Source: Betaproteobacteria bacterium (GTDB taxonomy: Bacteria; Pseudomonadota; Gammaproteobacteria; Burkholderiales; Casimicrobiaceae). From it: a stretch of DNA of 6,543 nt. The notes under the pieces were generated by a model that was not told the origin of the DNA, made no database searches, and worked only from the letters and a program-made list of their open reading frames with translations. The DNA lies in contig JAAFHR010000196.1 of assembly GCA_013298455.1 (NCBI GenBank), forward strand, positions 1-6,543. The letters are read 5' to 3'. The position numbers were made by a program, and so were the translations under genes. Numbering within the stretch: the stretch's first letter is position 1; each line of letters begins with the position of its first letter. Below, in pieces: positions 1 through 5,300 of the stretch.

Positions 1-317
1 GTCGTTGTTTGCACCGCAGCGGGCGCGGGTGCGGGAGTTTTATTGCCCGCCGTCGCGGCGCTAGGTGAGGGCGCAGGCGGCTTCGCGGCAGTTAACCGAT
101 CCAATGCTGAAGCGGGCAGGTAGTAAAGCGGAGCGGACACCACCGCTGCAGCGCCAGCGGCTGGCGGTGGCGGTGGTGCAGATTGCGCGCTCGCCCATGC
201 ACTCCAAGAACCCACGCATACGACGGCAATGGCTGTCGCCAGTGTCGACGCAGCGAAGGGTGCACGACGCTCCGCTGCAGCAGACCGCGTGCGTGAGGAG
301 TGTTGGCGAAGATTCAC
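1..317 (-). CDS. Exported Pro/Ala-rich protein of unknown function, third gene of the sigma operon (partial, C-terminus outside window)
   Basis: An open frame of 105 codons runs off the left edge. It starts at a GTG (315-317). No ATG, GTG or TTG occurs between the in-frame stop at 372-374 and this GTG, and a GGA lies nine bases upstream of it. The N-terminus looks like a signal peptide: an Arg-rich n-region (residues 1-18), a hydrophobic stretch (about 21-42, including LATAIAVVCVG) and a likely signal peptidase I site after ASA at residue 44. The exported part begins with a proline run (PPPPP, about 48-52) and continues as a low-complexity Ala/Pro/Ser/Thr segment with an isolated LYYLPASALDRL patch (64-75). 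Such a linker usually precedes a folded domain, which would lie outside the window. The gene begins 23 nt after the anti-sigma stop, so co-transcription with sigma and anti-sigma is likely. Genes in this position often encode the exported effector of the regulon, such as a secreted peptidase, but nothing visible here identifies the family. Confidence 0.7.
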   Translation of the reverse strand, partial: MNLRQHSSRTRSAAAERRAPFAASTLATAIAVVCVGSWSAWASAQSAPPPPPAAGAAAVVSAPLYYLPASALDRLTAAKPPAPSPSAATAGNKTPAPAPAAVQTT

Positions 318-326
318 GCTACATCG

Positions 327-329
327 TCC
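327..329 (-). promoter_or_regulatory. Weak Shine-Dalgarno supporting a GTG start
   Basis: On the minus strand a GGA core (within TTGGAC) sits nine bases before the GTG at 315-317. It is weak, but it is the only ribosome-binding core near the only possible start codon in this frame, so it supports the start of the exported protein. Confidence 0.4.
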
Positions 330-340
330 AACGACAGTCG

Positions 341-1000
341 CTAAGGCTTCGCAGGCACAACGTTCGCGCCCTCAACCACCGACTTCGCCGCCAACAACGC
401 AGCGACGGCACGCACTGGATCAGCCGCTCTCGCCGCGTACACCCCGAGCGCAGAAGGTCCCGAAACGAGCTCCACCCCTGCGCCACGAAGTAGCTCGCGA
501 ATCTGACGCTCCGTCGCGTCGCCGCGAAATGTAATTTGCAAATTCGGCGCGACAACGCCTGCCGTTTGACCCGACAAAGGCTCCAACGTGCCGCCGGTTT
601 GCCGCAACAGCGGCACTAGATAGGTGGCCTGAATCACTGCCAAGCTCGCAGCCAGCGCGAAGGCGATCTTCCAACCCAAACGTTGCTGTTTCGACACGGG
701 CATTGGCGTGACTTTGCGCTGCAAACTCGACACGTTGTTCGACGCATCATTGGCCACGCGCTGCGATTCCGCCGAAAGGCGATTCATAAACTGCGGCAAG
801 CTCGACCGGAGCGGCACCGCAGCCGATTGATTGACCGCATCACGAATCCGGCGCTGCAATTCGAGCTCACGAGCGAGCGCCGGCTCTTGGCTGATCGCGG
901 CTTTCAACGCGTCTCGCTCAGCGGCGGAGAGCGTGCCATTCAGTAAAAAAGGAATCGATTCAGCGTGCGCTTGAAATTCTTGAAGGTTTAAGGTTGCCAT
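341..1000 (-). CDS. Single-pass membrane anti-sigma factor, zinc-less type
   Basis: The predicted protein has 219 residues from the ATG at 998-1000, which has an AGG eight bases upstream; a TTG two codons earlier (1004-1006) is the only other start after the in-frame TAG. Residues 1-58 resemble the cytoplasmic sigma-binding domain of ECF anti-sigma factors (FLLNGTLSAAERDAL followed by an amphipathic helix). The HxxxCxxC zinc motif of the classical ZAS domain is absent, with no cysteine anywhere in the protein. A hydrophobic span at about 109-132 (KIAFALAASLAVIQATYLV within it) is one membrane helix, placing the C-terminus outside the cytoplasm. Residues about 153-215 form a small alpha/beta domain (LQITFRGDATERQIRELL, then VSGPSALGVYA) of the kind seen at the periplasmic end of such anti-sigma factors. 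The gene follows the ECF sigma gene on the same strand. The expected role is to hold the sigma factor at the membrane until an envelope signal arrives. The function rests on context plus domain pattern; the fine details are inferred. Confidence 0.82.
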   Translation of the reverse strand: MATLNLQEFQAHAESIPFLLNGTLSAAERDALKAAISQEPALARELELQRRIRDAVNQSAAVPLRSSLPQFMNRLSAESQRVANDASNNVSSLQRKVTPMPVSKQQRLGWKIAFALAASLAVIQATYLVPLLRQTGGTLEPLSGQTAGVVAPNLQITFRGDATERQIRELLRGAGVELVSGPSALGVYAARAADPVRAVAALLAAKSVVEGANVVPAKP

Positions 1001-1014
1001 AATCAATGCCTATT

Positions 1015-1140
1015 TCAATAACAGCGAGATTGCTTTTGGGTTAGCTCCGGATTCGAGCGTATGTCGGCACGACACTTCGAGATCATCGAATAACCCGTCT
1101 CCTGTGAGTCGCAAGGCACCGACAAACGGTTCAATGCCAT
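1015..1140 (-). CDS. Candidate 41-residue small protein between sigma and anti-sigma
   Basis: The 154-nt space between sigma and anti-sigma is almost filled by an open frame from ATG 1138-1140 to TGA 1015-1017, leaving 14 nt on each side. The peptide begins MALNRLSVPCDSQ and ends in QKQSRCY. It is hydrophilic and basic, with cysteines at 10, 23 and 40, and shows no signal peptide or membrane segment. The best-placed Shine-Dalgarno for the N-terminal end is AAGGA five bases before a TTG at codon 3 (1132-1134). A stronger AGGAG (1099-1103) lies 12 bases before an internal in-frame ATG (1084-1086), which would give only 23 residues. I recognise no family. It could be a real small gene, a leader peptide coupling translation into the anti-sigma gene, or a chance frame; 41 codons open by chance is not rare at this base composition. 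Confidence 0.25.
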   Translation of the reverse strand: MALNRLSVPCDSQETGYSMISKCRADIRSNPELTQKQSRCY

Positions 1141-1154
1141 CCTTGACGTTTCGC

Positions 1155-1748
1155 TTAAACCTCAACACGATTGCGCTCCAAACAGTCTTTCAGTTTCTTT
1201 CTGGCGTGAAAGAGCCGCGTTTTCACCGTGCCGCCGGGGATGGCCTGCACTTCGCTCACCTCCTCTACGCTTGCGCCCTCAAAGTAAACCAAATGCAGCG
1301 CTTCGCTTTGATCCTTGGGCAACTCATCGATGCAGTCAGCCAAGATATGCGCGCGCTCCTTGGCGTAGACGAGCTGCTCAGTGCCCGGCGATTCATCGGC
1401 CATCGTCTCGGCGTAGTCCTCGATGTCATCCGTTTGATTGTCGCGCGCCCGAAGCTTGTCGAGCGATTTGTACTTAGCAATGCCCAAAAGCCAGGTCTCA
1501 ACTTTACTGTCACCTTTGAAGTTTTTCGCGGCTTTCCAGACCTCGTACATCGTCTCAACAACGACGCCCTCAGCCTCTTCCGGATTGCCAATTCGCCGCA
1601 TCGCAAACGCATAAACGCGCGACTCAAACGCCTTGTAAAACCGAATCATCGCCTGCTGGTCTCCCCCGGCAATCGCCGAGAGCAGCTGCGAGAGCTCCGG
1701 CTCCTCAGCGCGACGTGTAATCGCTAAGTCGTCAACTTCCGTAGTCAT
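1155..1748 (-). CDS. ECF-type RNA polymerase sigma factor (sigma-70 family)
   Basis: The predicted protein has 197 residues, the usual ECF size. Region 2 spans about 36-101 (FYKAFESRVYAFAMRRIG, then an acidic NPEEAEGVVVETMYEVWK core-binding part and the -10-recognition part ending in SLDKLRAR). A poorly conserved linker follows, then region 4 at about 134-188, with the helix-turn-helix and the hallmark IPGGTVKTRLFHARKKL. Regions 1.2 and 3 are absent, as expected for ECF factors. The ATG at 1746-1748 was chosen because homology-like sequence begins soon after it. An upstream in-frame ATG (1836-1838) would add 30 residues of repeat-derived, unlike-sigma sequence. The chosen start has no strong Shine-Dalgarno; GGGA lies about 12 bases upstream. 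It is the first gene of the minus-strand operon and directs polymerase to its regulon when released by the anti-sigma downstream. ECF genes often activate their own promoter; the repeats at 1791-1830 are where that promoter could lie. Confidence 0.93.
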   Translation of the reverse strand: MTTEVDDLAITRRAEEPELSQLLSAIAGGDQQAMIRFYKAFESRVYAFAMRRIGNPEEAEGVVVETMYEVWKAAKNFKGDSKVETWLLGIAKYKSLDKLRARDNQTDDIEDYAETMADESPGTEQLVYAKERAHILADCIDELPKDQSEALHLVYFEGASVEEVSEVQAIPGGTVKTRLFHARKKLKDCLERNRVEV

Positions 1749-1790
1749 TGATTGATTGTGTCCCAGTCGTGTTGTGTGAGCGTCGTCACT

Positions 1791-1830
1791 GCGATGTATT
1801 ACGTTGCATCGCGTTGCACTGCGTTGCGCG
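1791..1830. repeat. Four tandem 10-bp units upstream of the sigma gene
   Basis: Consecutive decamers read gcgatgtatt, acgttgcatc, gcgttgcact and gcgttgcgcg. The last three share CGTTGC in exact 10-bp register, and the first is a degenerate copy (7 of 10 matches to the second or third unit pattern). On the minus strand they show GCAACG once per helical turn, 43-82 nt before the chosen sigma ATG. That arrangement would suit a protein-binding array or the promoter region of the operon. If the upstream ATG at 1836-1838 were used instead, the repeats would be coding. Function is unproven. Confidence 0.5.
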
Positions 1831-1943
1831 GCTGCCATTTCAGCATTGCCCCGCGTGCTATCAAGACGTCAATTCTGCCTGCAGCACGACACGCCGCGCC
1901 ATCAATTTCAAAAAACATGAAAGTTCGTGCTCCAGTCCGCAAT

Positions 1944-1976
1944 TTGACGCGATAAAAGCCAGCAAATTGCTAGAAT
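1944..1976 (+). promoter_or_regulatory. Candidate promoter of the tRNA-Val gene
   Basis: An extended -10 element, TGC followed by TAGAAT (1968-1976), ends 13 nt before the first base of the mature tRNA. A consensus-like TTGACG (1944-1949) lies upstream, but the spacer is 21 nt, longer than the usual 16-18, so the extended -10 is the stronger part of the call. Transcription would start at about 1982-1985. Confidence 0.5.
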
Positions 1977-1989
1977 GAACGCCTCTTCC

Positions 1990-2064
1990 GGGCGGTTAGC
2001 TCAGCGGTAGAGCACTGCCTTCACACGGCAGGGGTCACTGGTTCGATCCCAGTACCGCCCACCA
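1990..2064 (+). tRNA. tRNA-Val (anticodon CAC)
   Basis: A full cloverleaf can be drawn by eye. The acceptor stem GGGCGGT (1990-1996) pairs perfectly with ACCGCCC (2054-2060). The D arm is GCTC/GAGC (1999-2013). The anticodon stem CTGCC/GGCAG (2015-2031) encloses the loop TTCACAC, with anticodon CAC at 2022-2024 reading the valine codon GUG. The variable loop has five bases. The T stem ACTGG/CCAGT (2037-2053) holds the loop TTCGATC. The discriminator is A (2061), as expected for valine tRNAs, and CCA (2062-2064) is encoded in the DNA. No stem mismatches are seen. It stands alone, between the divergent sigma operon and the nuclease gene, with no other tRNA in the window and no clear terminator after it. 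Confidence 0.97.
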
Positions 2065-2144
2065 AATAGCGCGGCTTCACGCGATAGCACCCACCAACAT
2101 CAAGCGTCTGTACTGAATTTGTACGGAAAAGTGGGGTTGCGGCT

Positions 2145-2166
2145 ATCACCACCGAATCGGTGATTC
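2145..2166. repeat. Overlapping short inverted repeats upstream of the nuclease gene
   Basis: Three alternative inverted repeats overlap within 22 bases. CACCGA/TCGGTG with a one-base centre spans 2150-2162. ATCACC/GGTGAT with an 8-base loop spans 2145-2164. GAATC/GATTC with a 3-base loop spans 2154-2166. The near-perfect 13-bp palindrome could be an operator, but it lies about 165 bp upstream of the candidate -10. Short palindromes also arise by chance. Confidence 0.3.
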
Positions 2167-2329
2167 ATCGATTGGCTCCCCTCAAACGAGTGAATCCTCG
2201 AGCGCTCCGCGTTGAGCATGCGTCTACGATCCGATGCACGTGCTATTAGCGTTGATCGCCGAGTCAGCGGCACCAACGTTTCCCATTTTGGTTCGTGTGT
2301 CACAACACCGTAATCAAGGATCGCGATAG

Positions 2330-2338
2330 TGCTAGATT
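2330..2338 (+). promoter_or_regulatory. Candidate extended -10 promoter of the nuclease gene
   Basis: TGC followed by TAGATT (2333-2338) resembles an extended -10 box, and nearly the same element (TGC-TAGAAT) precedes the tRNA gene. No good -35 hexamer is present at 16-18 nt. A start at about 2345 would leave a very short leader that partly trims the Shine-Dalgarno, which weakens the call. The true promoter may lie further upstream. Confidence 0.25.
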
Positions 2339-2343
2339 GATTT

Positions 2344-2348
2344 GGAGA
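2344..2348 (+). promoter_or_regulatory. Shine-Dalgarno of the nuclease gene
   Basis: GGAGA lies ten bases before the ATG at 2359-2361. It is the strongest ribosome-binding core near this gene, and it selects the ATG that begins a signal peptide. Confidence 0.7.
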
Positions 2349-2358
2349 ATTTCGATCT

Positions 2359-5300
2359 ATGTCGCTACATGCTCAGCTTGTCTTTCGTATTGGTGCGCTG
2401 TTGCTCACCGCGCTGTCGACCGTGTCACTTCACGCCGCAGCGTTTACCGCTGGCAATATTGCGGTGTATCGCACCGGCGTGGGCGGAACTGGTTCGCCAG
2501 TTCTGGCCAACACAGGCAATCCGGTTTTTATTGACGAGTACACAACCACGGGCACATTGGTCCAGTCCATCGCCCTGCCAGCAACCACCTCTGGCGCGCA
2601 ACGAGCGCTGATCGCAAGCGGCACCGCGACGAGTGAGGGGCTTTTGACTCGAAGCGCTGACGGCGCGTGCCTGTGGCTCACCGGCTATGGTCGCGACATC
2701 GGTGGGTCGGGGTCGTTGTCTGCCACGACCGGCGCGACCGTTCCTCGGGTGATTGGCCGCGTCAATGCTGCGGGTGCGACGGATACGACGACCGCGTTGT
2801 CTGATTTCGCCGACGCAAACAATCCACGAAGCGCGGCTGGCGTGGATTGCAGCGCCGCTTGGTTGGCGGGCGGCGCGGGTGGTGTGCGCTACGCTACTTT
2901 GGGAGCCACAACGAGCAGCACGCAACTCAGCACCACGCTCACCAACGTGCGTCAAGTGAACGTCTTTGGCGGTCAGCTTTACGCGTCCACAGGATCAGGA
3001 ACTGCCATCCGCGTTGGGACAGTGGGCTCGGGCACACCCACTACCTCCGGTCAGACGATTACCAATTTACCCAATTTCCCAACGACCGGCAGCCCTTACG
3101 CATTTTTTCTCGCAGATTTATCATCCGCAGTTGCGGGTGTCGACACCCTTTATGTGGCCGACGACTCCGCTCCAGCGCTCACCAAATATTCGCTCGTTGC
3201 TGGCGCTTGGACGAGCAACGGCACGATCGGCGTGGATGCCGACAACTACACGGGGCTGACTGCGTCAGTCAGCGGCAACACGGTTACGCTGTTCGCCACG
3301 CGCAACGGCAATCAACTGGTGTCACTCATCGACAGCTCAGGCTACAACGGCGCATTCACCGGCACGCCGACGATACTGGCAAGCGCCGCAGTTAACACCG
3401 CATTTCGGGGCGTAGCGTTGGCTCCCGTTGCGGCCGTGGTTGACGTCGCGCCAACCATCAGCGCGATCACGCCTGCCGCAGGAGCCACCAACGTCGCGCT
3501 CAGCACGACCCTTTCCATCACGTTCTCCGAGCCGGTGAACGTGACGGCAGGCGGCGTTACGCTGAGCTGCGGTACTCCCGCTACAAGCATCGCTCTCAAC
3601 ACGCTGCCCGCTAGTAGCGTGACCGCGCTCACGCTGACGCCCGCCACGGCACTTCCTGCCGCGTCGACCTGCACCGTGAACGTTCTAGCGGCCAACGTCA
3701 CCGACGTTGACGGCACACCTACCGCGATGGCAGCGAATTTCAGCAGCAGCTTCACCACAGCGGCGGCGGTCGTCACCAACACGGCACCAACGATCAGCGC
3801 CATTCCCGCGCTCGCTCACGTCCTCACGCTTGCCGACAACCCCACCACTAGCTTCACGGTGGCGGACGCCGAGACCGCTGCAAGCGCGCTGACGCTCAGC
3901 GTGCTTAGCAGCGACAATCCTGGCGTGGTGCCGGTGACTGGTGTGACGCTCAACAACGTCAACGGCACCGTGACCGCCACTGTTGCGGGTACGGCCGTTG
4001 GATTCGCAAATTTGGTGATTCAGGTCTCCGACGGCACACTCAACGCGACGCGCACGCTTGCAGTGGCGGTCAGCGCTGCGCCCATCTTGCCTAGCCAAAC
4101 ACGCTACCTGTTTGGCACCTGTGATGCATCCAGTGCCATGGCCGTGGATGCCGCGACCTTTTTTGTGGCAGACGACGAAAGCCAAGTGATCCGGCTCTAC
4201 AGTCGCACAGGATCGGGCTATCCGCTCTACAGCATCGATTACACGACAGCGCTGGGCTTGACGGATCCCAACACCACGTCGCCCCGCGAGGTTGACATTG
4301 AAGCCTCGACCCGCATCGGCAATCGTATTTACTGGCTCGGTTCGCACAGCAACAGCTCAGGCGGCGCGCAACGACCGAACCGCAGTCGCCTGTTTGCAAC
4401 CGATTTTGTCGGCAGCGGCGTCAACGCAACGCTTTCTCCGGTTGCGGGCTACTACGCGGGTCTTAAGACGGACTTGCTAGCGTGGGATAGCGGGAACGTA
4501 CATGGCCTCGGTGCAAACTCTTTTGGCTTGACGGCATCCAGCGCAACCGGAGTGGCGCCTGAGGCCGCTGGTGGCGTTGGATTCAATATCGAAGGTCTCA
4601 CGATCGCCCCCGACGGCACCACTGGATACCTAGCCTTCCGCGCACCGATTAGTCCAGCCAACGCCCGCACCCAAGCGCTCATCGTTCCGGTGACAAACTT
4701 CACCGCATTGGTCGGTGGTTCACCCGCCGCCGGCCCTGCCACGTTTGGCGCGCCGATCCAATTGAATCTGGGCGGGCGCGGCATTCGCTCCATTGAACGC
4801 TCAAGTACCGGCGACTACGTGATCATCGCTGGGCCATCAGGCACGGCCGGTGCGGCTCCGAACGATTTCCGCTTGTACCGATGGACGGGCAACGCCGCCG
4901 ACGCGCCGCGCATCACCAACGCCTCACTGGCGGGCTTGAGCTCCGTGGGTAGCCCTGAGGGAATCGTGGAGGTGCCAGCGAGCGTCGGTTCCGCCAGCGT
5001 GTTGCAACTGATTGCCGACACTGGTGATCAGACTTGGTACGGCAACACCACCATTTGCAAAGACCTCGCCGAGCCGCGTTTCAAAGCATTTCGCATGGAT
5101 GGCATCGCGTTGGGAGCGAGCGCTGCGCGCATCCATCAGGTGCAGGGCGCAGGCAACACGAGTCCACTGGTAGGTCAAAGCGTAGAGATCGAAGGTATCG
5201 TGACCGGCGCATTTCAAGCCACTGGACAGCTCGGCGGATTCTTCATGCAGGAAGAGGATGCCAACGCCGATGGCAATCCGCTCACCTCTGAAGGCATCTT

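Larger units (their letters stand above)
2065..2358. other. Intergenic stretch between tRNA-Val and the nuclease gene
   Basis: These 294 nt hold no convincing gene. A 67-codon minus-strand frame (2100-2303, GTG start) has no good ribosome-binding site and no recognisable features. Just after the tRNA, CGCG-gcttca-CGCG (2070-2083) could form a weak hairpin but has no T-run, so it is not a normal rho-independent terminator. The middle holds an inverted-repeat cluster and the end holds the likely nuclease promoter; both are listed separately. No remnant of an integrated element or copy of the tRNA 3' end was seen. Confidence 0.5.

Noticed and set aside
65..534. Two overlapping plus-strand frames (142 and 101 codons) at the left end
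   Set aside because: They are rich in Arg, Gln, Ser and Pro, have no recognisable domain, and lie antisense to the exported-protein gene and the end of the anti-sigma gene, which have strong protein features.
1076..1090. Small hairpin TTCGA-gatca-TCGAA in the sigma/anti-sigma gap
   Set aside because: A 5-bp stem is too short to call a regulatory structure, and it overlaps the candidate small reading frame.
1104..1727. A 207-codon plus-strand frame opposite the sigma gene
   Set aside because: It is almost wholly antisense to a clear ECF sigma factor. Long antisense frames are common at this GC content, and its translation shows no domain.
1749..1838. 30-residue N-terminal extension of the sigma factor from ATG 1836-1838
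   Set aside because: The extension is unlike sigma factors, is encoded largely by the 10-bp repeats, and precedes a start that gives normal ECF length.
1990..2064. tRNA gene as an integration site of a mobile element
   Set aside because: No integrase, no repeat of the tRNA 3' end and no element boundary are visible in the window.
2070..2083. Possible terminator hairpin after the tRNA
   Set aside because: It has only a 4-bp stem (CGCG/CGCG) and no following T-run, so it does not meet the pattern of a rho-independent terminator.
3342..4347. Minus-strand frames of 153 and 220 codons inside the nuclease gene
   Set aside because: They mirror the Ala/Thr/Val-rich codons of the plus-strand gene (for example Val/Ala-rich runs) and have no independent start signals. 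The plus-strand frame carries the family motifs.
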